Below are positions 23,182 to 34,659 of a stretch of 64,000 bases of DNA, one piece after another (the first letter of the stretch is position 1; every line of letters begins with the position of its first letter). Where the stretch lies: positions 1-64,000 of the forward strand of contig JAJEKB010020927.1 of the NCBI GenBank assembly GCA_022393335.1, in the 5' to 3' direction. The position numbers and the translations under genes are program-made. This DNA is from Macrotrachela quadricornifera. Its lineage: Eukaryota; Rotifera; Eurotatoria; Philodinida; Philodinidae. The notes under the pieces are model-generated. The model had not been told where the DNA came from. It searched no databases and saw nothing but the letters and a program-made list of their open reading frames with translations.

Positions 23182-24841
23182 ATGCTATCACTCACGCCCG
23201 TTATTGTCACTCTTTTTATAACAGTATTATTCTACTATGTAAAACGTGTTTATTTCACTTTGCATGGTCCAATACCTGGCTTGCCACCTCACTTTCTCTT
23301 CGGTAATTTACTCCAAACTGGTGTTATCTGGCAAAATATTCCTATGAATCTAATATTTCTAAAGCTGAAAGCAAAATTTGGCGATGTTTTCCAATATTGG
23401 CTCGGCCCTTCGCGCATCGTTGTTGTTAGTCGTCTGGAAGATGTTCAACATATATTTAGTCATCGATATATCTATGATCAAGCGGATCTTTTTGTCGACC
23501 AAATCAGTCTTCTCAATCCATATGCAGTTCTTGTCATGAAAGGTTTGCACATGATCAATTTCTTTTTGTATCTCTCGTTCTCGATATATTTGATATGAAT
23601 AGATCAAAGTCAATCTATAAATTTTAGGAGCTGATTTTAAGCGCCATGTTAATATCGTCGGTCCTTTATTTCGTCGTAACAAAGTCAACACACACTTGGA
23701 CACAATAAACGATTGTACGGACAAACTGTTGACTCGTTGGCGTAATTATAACAATGATCCAACACAGGTTCATGTAAATATGATTGAACAATCTCAACAA
23801 CTATTACTTGCTATCTTTGGTTATATTGGTTTCGATTATGATCTTCAGACACTTGATGATGAATTTAATAGCAATAAAAATGAACTCACTCGTGCACTAC
23901 ATACTCATCTCGGAACAGGATTAGCTCTCATTCAAATGCCTAGGATTATCGGTCGTATTTATTTGTTGTTGAATCCTGAATTTCGACGAGCACAATCGAT
24001 TATTGATCGGTATTTGCAGAATATGATTGAACAAGAATTAAGAGAAACACCGGAAGTGAGAGCTGAACGTAAAAGGATCAGTTTAATCAGTTCATTAGTG
24101 GCTTCATTACAAGAAGATGAAAAACTTGAAGAGAAAAAATCAGCAGAAGACAAGAAAGGTTAAGAATTACATCGAAGATTTTTCATCTATCGCATTTTTT
24201 CCGTTTTAGGTCTCTCTCGAGCAGAAGTAATTGGAGAAATGCTTTCCTTTCTTTCAGCTGGTTTTAGTACGACTTCAACTGCTCTTGCCTGGTTTATTTT
24301 CTTTATGAGTAAACATCCACATGTACAGAATAAACTCAAAAAAGAACTAGTTGAATACAATTATCAACGTCTATCAATAGAACAACTTGAATCATTGACT
24401 TATTTGGATTGTGTATTTCGTGAATTACTTCGTTTAGTGCCACCTGCTCTGGCTACTTTACGAACGTTGGTAGCTGATGATCAACTACCGTCAACTGGCG
24501 CTTGTTTGAGGAAAGGTGATCAAGTTGTTATTCCGTTTTATAACTTACACAGAGATCAACGCTATTGTTTGGGACCGATGGATCCAGAGGAATTTCATCC
24601 CGAACGATATCTCATTGAAGGTAATGATGACAATAGCAAAGTAGCTTTCCTGACATTCGGTGGTGGTCATCGTCAATGTCTTGGTCAAGATTTTGCACGT
24701 CTCGAACTCAAAGCGATTTTTACACGAATCATGCAACATGTCACATTTGGTGATGGAGGACCCGAACTCAATGCGGGTGGATATAAACAAACAGATACGA
24801 TCTTACCCAAACATATTGGTGTTACTATCATGTTCGACTAA
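23182..24841 (+). CDS. cytochrome P450, three exons
   Basis: Exons 23182-23542, 23628-24158 and 24210-24841 join in phase 1 with introns of 85 and 51 nt, giving 507 residues. The N-terminal hydrophobic anchor (residues 3-22) and HGPIPGLPPHFLFGN proline hinge indicate an ER-bound microsomal enzyme. The I-helix reads LSAGFSTTSTALAW (about 312-325), the K-helix ExxR is ELLR at 369-372, PERY is at 428-431, and the heme-binding loop is FGGGHRQCLG (447-456) with Cys454 as the thiolate ligand. The usual acidic residue of the A-G-x-D/E-T motif is serine here. Upstream lies the foldback repeat. The substrate is unknown; monooxygenation of small lipophilic compounds is the family role. Confidence 0.95.
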
Positions 24842-25464
24842 ATAACTTTCATAGACAAGAACGAAGCAGTTTCATAAATTTTAAACTTTTCTCCTCTTTT
24901 CCCACATTAATTCTTGTAACATTTAAAAGTATTTCTTTAGCATCAATGTATCGCTGTATTTTAATTTACGGTGCAGTTGTCAATAACGAAAGTTTATGAT
25001 ATAGTCTTGTAAGAACAACCAAGTCCATCTTTTCAGTGAAAATGAATAACAAAGATTAGGGGCCGATTTAGGAGTAAATACATATTCTCTCCTTTGTCTT
25101 CGAATTGTCAATTGACATCGAACTTCGAAGTAATAGTCACATAGATAAAGAAAAAGAACAAGTGAGATTTACTTTTCGTTACATGATAAAACCAAGTATA
25201 TCATGGGAATGGTAAATTTATAGTTTTTCTTATAGATCGACAGATTTATGCATTCAATATGAACAAATTATACCATCTTTTATACCTACTGTAGGTAAAT
25301 GTATTTATGTGCTCGCTTATATAAAATAATAGATCTGAATATCTTCTTAAATACATTGTTCAGTGCGTGTTTCTCTATGTCAAGTCAAAGGTTAAACGTA
25401 AATAGTTAAAGGTTGACTAAGGTTATAACGAGGTGAGACTTAAAAAGATAAGGCTATCTACATA
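24842..25464. other. gene-free stretch
   Basis: 3' flank of the P450 gene up to the mariner. No other feature seen. Confidence 0.5.
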
Positions 25465-26727
25465 CTTAGATCTGTCCAAAACTTCCTAGATTGCGATTGG
25501 CAATTTTATAAACCAATTAGCATTGAAGTGTTTTTTGCATGAATAAATCATGGAGTGCATTATCTATAATTATAGATACAGCGACTCTGTTTCGGGCTTA
25601 GAAACAATATTTTTTCGATAAACTTTAATTTGAAATAGAAAAAAACCAAAAATGATTAATGAATTCAATCGATATTATATAAAAGGTTGAACTACTTAAG
25701 AAATAAATTTAAAGACAATTTACGCAAAACTTATAACAGCTTTGAGATCTAAAGCTTCACGATATTCAACACTTGCAGAATGATCAAAGCGTTTCCATGA
25801 AGGAAGAAAAAATGTTAATAATGATCTTCGATCTGGTTGTTCGGTTTCCGTGCTTACAGATGAAGATATTGAACTAGTACGAGAGGCTATCAATAGTAGT
25901 CCATATTGAACTTATGATGAAATTATGGCTGAGACATCCATCTCTCATGGTACAATAGCACGAATTATCCACGATTATCTTAACATAAAAAAATGACACT
26001 ACCTTGGTTACGTCATCAACTGACTAATGAACACAAGGAAGAACATATTAAACTTTGTAATGAAAATTTGATGAAATTTCGGAATGGTTCCTGACGGTTA
26101 TGTAATATTATAACAGGTGATGTGACGTAGATGTAACATAGGCAGATTGATCACAAGTCAACAAATACAAGCTGAGTTAGTGAAGGTGAATCGCTAACAA
26201 CTACTGTTCGTCGAAGTAAGTTTGGGCCAAAAAATTTATTTTGTATATTCTTTAAATCGTGCAGTCCTATTCGTATACATGCCATTGATAATGACGAGAC
26301 TACAGGTCATATTTATTATATACAAAACTGCCTTAAGCCTATTGTCAAAGAAATATGGAAACAAAGAAAGTCAAGTGGTACAAAAGATATAAAACTGCTT
26401 CATGGCAATGCTGGACTCCATCATCATTCAGATTTTATTAATTATTTAACAGAAAAACATATCAATACAATGCCGTATTCATCATATTCACTTGACCTTG
26501 CAACGTGTGATTATTGGCTAAATCATTGGCTGGTGTGGTTTCCAATGCGATGAAAAATATTCCAAAAAAATAACTTAAAAGAACTTTTGAAAAACTATTA
26601 GAAAGGAGGGAACTTTGTAAAAAAAATCATGGTGACTTATTTTGAACATTTAGTAAAATAAAACTTGAACTTCGTTTTGTCTTTATATATTTGTTTAACA
26701 ATCTAGGAATTTTTGGACAGACCTATG
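25465..26727 (+). mobile_element. mariner element, dead, full length with terminal repeats
   Basis: The left terminus has TCTGTCCAAAACTTCCTAGA and the right terminus, reverse complemented, TCTGTCCAAAAATTCCTAGA. Each is preceded by a near-matching TTAGA or ATAGG segment and bounded by TA dinucleotides (25463-25464 and 26728-26729), the expected mariner target duplication. Length 1263 bp is normal for a complete mariner. The internal coding region (about 25730-26590) is a transposase with many stops. Confidence 0.9.
25730..26590 (+). pseudogene. mariner transposase, multiply broken
   Basis: A readable N-terminal helix-turn-helix part (RSGCSVSVLTDEDIELVREA; SISHGTIARIIHDYL) is followed, after several shifts, by the catalytic core. 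The second catalytic motif, normally HDNAxPH, reads HGNAGLHH, so the aspartate is lost. The third is YSLDLATCDYWL, matching YSPDLAPCDYWLF. In-frame stops and frameshifts occur throughout. Non-functional. Confidence 0.88.
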
Positions 26728-29700
26728 TATGACGTCGTGAAATTTTTAGGGATGACTACTATGACTATGGCAAACGTTTGCTGCGAGTTTCAACCAGATG
26801 TATCTTGACTTTTTAATTGAGCCGAAATGTCCTGAAAATATCCTCCCGTCTTTTTGTCAAAGACGATCAACAAAAATATTTTATGATTGTAATACGAATT
26901 TCTGAATATTAATCTTGGTGAAATTCTCGATCTGATAGATTTTTAAAATTTTTCGAATTCTTTTCGATAAATTTCAGATTGAACAGAATCAACCATATGA
27001 ATTCTACAGCAATACGTGCGCATATGCATATTCTAATGTTTTTTAATGCTTGTAAAAAAAGTATATTTAATAAAATAGAAAGTTTGGATCTATAAATAAG
27101 ATGATATTCGGTTTTAGATTGGCTTAGTCTTCTCGTTAATGATCGTTATTAAGGAGTTTTTGATCAGAAAAATCAAGCGTATAGGAGGAAAAGAAAAGAG
27201 CTCGCTATGTCAAATTAATATTCCACCATGGATCAAGTCTAAGGTGTCTGTTGGAGTTCTTTAGAGTATCAGTTTTTCTTACTGGTAAAGACAGTTATTC
27301 GTGAAGTGCGTTAACTCTAGTCTCTCTTTATTTCGACACTTTATTCAAAGTAACTAGCCGTCAGATCCTGTTCTAGAATGTTAGAAAACCATATAATGCC
27401 TTTTTCTAACGTTAAAAAGAATTGTTTTTTGAGTGATCTCCTTTCCAGTCACTAGTCACTAACAACCACAAAATTAATCGCTTAGAAATTGATTCGTATT
27501 ATTGTAAGAAAATACCAAACATGGCATCATATGAATTCAGTGGCGCTCATAAAAAGCGTCTGAGGACGAGAATCGGAAGCATCCCTTCTGTAGAACTCTA
27601 TATTCGACAACAGACATCGTTAAACATATAAGTTTTATTCCAATGGTATCATACAATTATAATTGATCTATTAGCAGTCATGAACGTATAAACAAGTAGA
27701 AAATCAAGAAATATTTAATAAACATGATTCTATTATGTAGTCAGAATAACAAGGATATAGCCCGTTTTTTATACTGTACATTTTCATTTATGATATTCGT
27801 CCTGTAGACAAAGTCACTTCCTATTGTGCACTATTTCTTTTCGCGAATTGGCATAGAAACATCAATGAAGAAAAGATGTATGCCGCAAATGAGTTTAGAT
27901 TTGAACAAAATGGCTCAAACGATCCACCTTAGATGCGTAGCTTCCCAAAAAATATACTTTTTAATTAAACATTTCGCTATTTAAAGAATGCTTTGTCACT
28001 TTTTCGGTGTATTTAAGTAGCAATTTAAACTAAACGGCAGTTACATTAAATTATTTGAAATAGCTGCAAAATATAGACAGGAGCGGTTTGATTCAAAGAA
28101 AATGCGAATCAATGCCATTGACCAACTTCTTTTAATACTTGTTTTAGCTTTTTTATAAGTTTGGATCGATTCGGTTTAGCGTTTCTCAAAATTCCTTACG
28201 TTTTAGTTCTGTTCAGTTTGAATTTTCAGAAGCCCGAACCGAATCCATTTCTTCTGTATATCACTTTATTTTGCATTCTGATTTTTTTCATCTATAACTG
28301 TCTTAAACTTCATCCAACAAGGTAAAAAAAAAGAATTGAAAAAAATAATTTCAGATGTGTAAGAAGGTAATCCAATATCACCGAGTGTAAGATTTGTCCA
28401 CCATCTATCTATTAAGTAATATCGTGCCACAATAATGTTTATTCTTGATAAAAGAAGATTGTATCATACCATAATCAAAACATTCGCTTCCTATCTAAAT
28501 ATCTATTAATATAACTTAATGATCACATTTTCAAAATAACACAGATCTATTTTAGCATCTCTGCTCATTGAAGAATTAGTAATGTAGAATGAATATTTGA
28601 AGAGATTGTTTGTTTTATTAGTGATGTGAATGAAGTATGCGCTTCCCATCGATGTAGGAATAAGAAGATATTTTTCAGTATTTTCTTCATTGTTTCAAGT
28701 CGCAAATTGTGACATAATTGTTCTCTGATCAAAAGAAAAACCGAAAGACTAGTATAAATAATTAATATATAGTTAAAAAGAAGTACCTCAATTCGTTTCG
28801 TAATACGGAGGTGTCCACTTAACAGAAATTTTAATATATAAATAGTATACATAAAAATATTTTCGTTCTGAGAAAGACCGTTCAATAGCGATTCGAACAA
28901 TTAGACAGTAATGCAAATCATGAAAAATCTATGACAACTTGGAATAGCTGTAAGATATCAAGATTGCTGTGATATATTTAGATAGCCAGCCATGTGAATA
29001 ATTAAATAGCTATGGCAATTTGACATAGCTGTAAGGTATCGAGATTGCTGTAATCGAATCAAATAGCTATGACAATAATAAATAGTAAGGCTATTTAAAT
29101 GATTCAACAAGATTATTTTCTTGCGCATTTATTGCTAATTATGTATAGAAAAGAAATTGTATCTTTGTTGCGAACGATCCCTCAGATGAAATTAGTATAG
29201 ATTTCATTTTTCATGTCATCTTCAGTTTGTCTCAATGTGGCCATCCGTAGGGATGTTATTCAAATAATTCACTGGTGAATTTAGGGGGACCTATGGAGCT
29301 AGTGCCCCTTCGTTCGAGAAAACTTTTTCGATTTCTGAAAAAAATGTATGAAAACCTAGTCCACACTACCTCTGATTAGCTTAAACAATTACTTTTCTCT
29401 GTAATACCTTCTTTCTTTCACAATCCCATATCCGACACTGGAATAAATCTTGATAAAACTAGAATAGTGATGAGCAATATTTATCTTCATAATGGTTAAA
29501 TAAGAAATGCTAAATGTGAAAAAATATAGTGAGACAAATACCAGATTTTTACAGAGTGTTCTAGATAAAGTCAACACACTATGAAAATCGCTTGTAACGT
29601 TAAATGTGACGAATGCCATTTTGCGAATTGCTAAATTATAAGACACAAAAGATTAAACATTCTCTATATATCAGATTATTCTGTCATTTTAACTGCACTA

Positions 29701-32584
29701 TATCACCGGCATAAGTCAATTCAACAAATCCTATCTAGATATCATTTCCTCTCGTATTCGAGATATAATTAGATTCAGTGAAGCTTGTTTTACCCAAAGC
29801 ATATATGAAACAGATATAGACATGAAATACTCTTAGTACTTTTGCATCTCATTCAACATAAGTATACTATTTATTTCATTTAATAAATAGTATAGCAGCA
29901 GCTTCTAAAAAGTAGAGTATTGCCTTTTCCTTTAAACATCGTCTATTCAATGGAATTTTCTTGATCGGTAATTTTAACAACCAGTCTTAGATTCTCATAC
30001 CTCAACCTAGTTTATCTTTGTTCAAACTTTATTTCCTCTAATTCATTGAATTTTTTGGTGTTTCATTCCAAATAGGCAATTTTGGGAGCTGCCCATTTGA
30101 TTCGTCGAAAACCCGATATCAAAACATCTGATTGGCTAAACTTCAGGGCTGAAAGAACCCGATTGATAGAAAGGCCAAATTTGAAAATCTTTAATTGGTT
30201 GCCTGTTGATATGAAAGCAATCAAATTTTCTAATCCCTTGTTTTTTTAACTTTTGATCTTGCCAGCCAGCCACAAGCACACATGCAAACTTTGTCTTATT
30301 TGATCCTCCTTACACTTAAAGGAATTATTTTTTTTTATAAAAAGCCTTTTTTAGTAAAAAAAATTATTTGAAAAAATTCAAAAACTAATGGTATCAATGA
30401 ATTTCGCGACTTCGAAAGCCTTTGAACAAACTTTATAGGAGGCACATGTGGAAGACGAATACCCATTAATATTTTAGACGATGTTTTTCTGACCTTGCCA
30501 CACCGCTACAAACTATTTTTTTTCATACGACTCTTCCTACAGTCAAGGGAACAATTATACTTGAGAAAAGTTCTACGAAATGCTTTGTGAAACGATGCTC
30601 GGATTTATTTATGATTGGAAATTAAAGAAGCCACCGGAAAGCTTTTTGTGTTTACATATTTGCATGGAATCTGTGAAAAATGAAACTACAGTTTGAAATC
30701 GTGCAATGATATAATGATTAAACAGTGATATATAGAAAAATGCATCGCCTCAATCCATAATGCGGAAAAATATGTACGATGGAAAAAAGTAAAGGAGTGC
30801 GAAGGAAAGAAAAAGACCTTGTGATGAGCAAATATAGCAAGGCCACATTATGTATTCAACGTATATTTTTATATTGGTAGTTATAAAGCAATCGTGCGTG
30901 AAACTATTTTTTCTTATGATTATCAACAATAGCGGGCAAAAAATTAGCAAATTCAAATCACTCAAACATATCAATACATCAAAAAGATAAAATTGAAACG
31001 TTTCGCAGCACAGTGAGTACGAATCGTTATTCTACAACCTAATATGTTTTTCGAAAGCGGCTTTTCCGCAGGTAATGTACTCAGGTTTTGGCAACTTTCA
31101 ATCAGTATTTCTCCTGAATGGCTAAGAATAGAACTTCGAAATTTGGTACATAGGTGTAGATTAGAAAGTTCTTTAATCCTTATAAGTTTTACCACAATTG
31201 ACTGAATGGTTCATGTTTTATAAGAAAAATACATGACGGTAACGCACTCACACAAAAGATCCTCTTGTTTCTGGACAGTATTAGAAATGTTAAATTTCCG
31301 ACGAATGCTTAGGTTATAGAGACGTATGTTCAGAAAAAGGTTTGTAATGGAAACTTAGGGTTGTCTATTAGAAAACAACATTCTGAAAAATATTGTATTG
31401 TCCCTGAGCTACGGTCAAAAGACTATAGTAACGTACTGACACATGCAATCTTTGATCTTCATTACTCAGAGTATCAGCCGACCAAGTACCCTGGTAAGCT
31501 ATGTTAGATTATGACACAGGCCTAAACTGCTTTTTTTATTTCAAAATACGATGCACTGCAGGATTTTGGCAAGGTTTACAAAAAATAGTTCTAACCAGAA
31601 AAATATGACTTTTCGAGGGTATCCTCAGGATTTTAGTATTTTTATTCGAACAGAAGGAGATAAAAAGAAATAAAAAAAATAGTAGACATTCAAAACACTA
31701 TCTAGTATGTGTGAAAAATTTTCCGGTCTGTCGGATGTATTGTGGTCGAGAAAGAGGCAATAAGGATAGAAAGAGATGGTTTTTGAATATTATCATTCCA
31801 ATATCTCCTCCAGGGAAGCATCTAGCAATTTTGAGTCTAGCACAACTTTTACTGTACTTATTGAGACCCATCAACTGTGCCGGTTTCAAAATATTCTGAT
31901 GAATTGTCCCTGAAAAATGTCGGAAAAAGCGTTTCTCTCAAAGTACAGTAATGGACAGGTTGCGTGCGTACGTTACCTTATTTCTCCTCAACAGAAGAAA
32001 ACAAATGAAAAGCAAGTTTACTATTTGATGACCTATCAAAAGTTACTCAGCATGCCTTAATATTCACCAGAGTGCTCTTGTGGTTATGGCATGAAATAAA
32101 CTAAAAGCTTTAATTCGTGATGCATTCATCCTAGTTTTTATTAGGCTTTCAGCTACCCACCATTTTCTTCTATCAGTCATTAAGAAGATAAAATATACCT
32201 CAGAAGAAAGCTCAATCTTCGTAGACTTAAAATATATATCGGACTTCAGTTTTTAATACTCTTCTATATTTTTAAAATATTTCCTTCAATAACGCTGAAA
32301 TAATGATAAATTACCAGAAACGAACTCATCTTTTTTCCTCCTGTAGCTATTCTCTTCATTAAAGAATAAAACAAAATAAACTACATATTCTGACAGAGTA
32401 AAATCTACTTTACAAGATGACATAATTAGTTTTTGAAAGTGAACAAGTTCTACTTTAATCACCATGGTTGACCGTTAGCCGAACAGGCCGAGAGGAATAT
32501 CGATCAGGTGAACAGTAGATCAATTACATTGAGCATGACCAAGTTAACGTAAATATACATGGTATCACAAGACACGAGAGCATA
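26728..32584. other. long gene-poor region
   Basis: Nearly 6 kb with no gene I can support. Open frames of 70-110 codons here (for example the minus-strand frame at 28565-28900) are hydrophobic or low complexity and have no family resemblance. A degenerate tandem repeat lies at 28928-29100. The rest looks like neutral, probably old repeat-derived sequence. Confidence 0.5.
28928..29100. repeat. degenerate tandem repeat, about 2.5 copies
   Basis: A unit with AATAGCTGTAAGATATCAAG and AGATTGCTGT recurs after 81 nt as CATAGCTGTAAGGTATCGAG and AGATTGCTGT. A shorter third partial copy (AATAGCTATGACAATAATAA) comes about 57 nt later. Confidence 0.65.
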
Positions 32585-33680
32585 ATGGCTCGTATCACTT
32601 ATTTTTTTTCTATTAGTATCTATCCAAATGTCTGTTGATCCGGCTTCGTCACCATTGTGTCATGATAACAATGGTGAGCAAAAATTGTTTATACGCAGTT
32701 TTATCAGTCTTTTTGTTTGGATATTTCAGGTACAGATCAAATTTCTGATGAAACATCGAGTAAGTATGTTTTGATATAGACTTAATAATATATGGTAGAT
32801 TTTTTTACAATTAAAGCACGATTCTATTTTTCTGTTAGTATGTTTTCACTTAAAACATCACGTCCATGTTCCTAAAATGTCTTAGAATTTATATATTTTA
32901 ATGACGCTCAGGTTTCTGTATCATTATGTTTATGTGCCTTTTGTCTTGCACTCATTCGCTAATAAATGATTCAAATGCCTATTTATAAAATTAACAATGA
33001 ATTCTGATAGCATATGAAATTTTTAATCGTATTTATTTAGAAACTTTTCGCTTCTAATAACTTCACGATCAACATTTCTAATGTTGCTAAGAAAGTCACA
33101 CATTGTTGTTCGAACTACCTTTTAATATTTGTTCACTTAACTTTCATAAAAGTTGTCAAAATTTATAAATCCTAAACTATGTTAAGGTCTAGATTAACAT
33201 ATGAATGATTATTCTAGTGCAGTAAAAGACAAACTGAGGATTAATAACAGACATTTGGTGTATGCGACGGGGTCATATGGCTTGCCTATGAAATTCTATC
33301 ATTTTAGTATATGTAAGATCAATGGATTAAAATAAACTGAAGTATTTATTCCAGATATTTCAAAACTATTGAGTATTGACCTTATAGAGAAATGCTCCGA
33401 TTAACTTTGAGGGGTATTTAGTGCATTTCATAGGATATAAAAATTAGAGTTCTTTGGTTATATTTAAGATATTTCCTTTTATAAATGGTTATTCATATAA
33501 TAATACAAAAATTCAAAGGAAAACTGAAAATTTACTTTAAAAGTGTAGTCTTAGGCATTATAAATTGTGTCCTCATTGTACTTGAACTATTTTTCAGTCA
33601 ATAAGTGCAAGCCAAAAGCTATTTATACAGGACGATATAGAATTCCAAGCGCTCTCATGAGGTTACATGTGCAACTGTAA
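32585..33680 (+). pseudogene. possible small secreted protein gene, three exons, homopolymer frameshift
   Basis: ATG 32585 opens MARITYFF, then an eight-T run. One T fewer would continue into LLVSIQMSVDPASSPLCHD, giving a plausible signal peptide. As written, the frame stops soon after. The exon ends at 32673 (GTGAGC donor). A 30-nt exon, 32730-32759, has TTTCAG and GTAAGT borders, and a third candidate exon at 33598-33680 follows TTTTTCAG and stays open to TAA. All junctions are phase 1. Total about 66 residues. The chain of fitting splice sites is suggestive, but coding content is too small to be sure. No family recognised. Confidence 0.3.
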
Positions 33681-33844
33681 AATTGCTTTTGAGTTTGGGC
33701 TATGCGCATCATGTAAGCCATAGTGAAACCAGGAAAACTTCGAAACGAGAGGGGTTGCTAGGCCTCTCGTTTCAGACTATGATTGTTTTATTGAGTTTTT
33801 TGACCATATACAAGGAAGTTTGAGGTAATCGAAACAGAAAATCT

Positions 33845-34110
33845 CCAGCTGAAACTTCACCCATAAATAGATCTAATGATTCCTAGAATGTCCTTAAGTT
33901 TCATTTATGGATAAAATTTTAGCTCGAAATTTTTCACTTCGATTTACCTCGAAATGTTTTGGATGCAGTAATAAAAACTCAGCAGAACAGTCGTAATCTG
34001 AGAAGAGAAGTCTAACAGGTCGTATCGTTTTGAGTTTTTTCTAGTCTCATTAGAACTACACGATGTACATAGTCTTGACTCAAAAGCGATTTTACACTTG
34101 CATGCTACGT
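33845..34110. repeat. dispersed repeat copy 1
   Basis: Shares landmarks in the same order with 35625-35910: TTCACCCATAAATAG versus TTGTCTATAAATAGG, CCTAGAATGTCCT versus TCTAGAATGCCCT, ATTTACCTCGAA versus ATTTATCTCGAA, TCTGAGAAGAGAAG versus TCTGAGAATAGAAG. Diverged, no terminal structure seen. It lies upstream of the phosphodiesterase gene; the other copy is inside that gene's intron. Confidence 0.7.
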
Positions 34111-34659
34111 CATGAGGTGGCAAGCTTTAAGTATTTTGAAACTCTACATCATATATTGGATTAACTATAACTTGTCAGTTCAGATGCTTGTCCAATTCGA
34201 AACATGACATTTCATCCGTTTTCATTTCGTTCTAGATGATCATTAGAATAAACTGTTAGTTATTTTTTGAATCAAGTCAATTAAAATCTGTAAAAAAAGC
34301 CTTGTGTTTGTGTTATTTACGCATTGGAGATCGTTTCAGTCTCGAGTAAACAAGTTTATTTAGAGTTGTTATTATGCGTTACACAAACTTTCACTGTACG
34401 AGCATACGATACTTACAGAGATTATAAAATAGTTGAATATCAAACGAAAAGAAAATTACAGAATTCTATTGTACGATGAAAATAATTGTACAACAGTATA
34501 AAGCGATAGCTATCCTCAGGACTGTTAATCTAAAAATCAGTTCTGAAACTCGTTGAGTCAATTTTATATTATGTTTGTATAAATCAAAATAAATAACAAT
34601 CATAATTTGGAACGAAATTGAACGAAAGGAAAAATATTTTCATCTGTTAATCGATTATA

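Noticed and set aside
28565..28900. 111-codon hydrophobic minus-strand frame resembling a membrane protein
   Set aside because: Hydrophobicity is expected from AT-rich DNA; no receptor motif and no neighbouring exon.
29270..29340. GGGGGACC ... GCCCCTTCGTTCG resembling a hAT terminus
   Set aside because: No partner inverted repeat and no transposase remnant found nearby.
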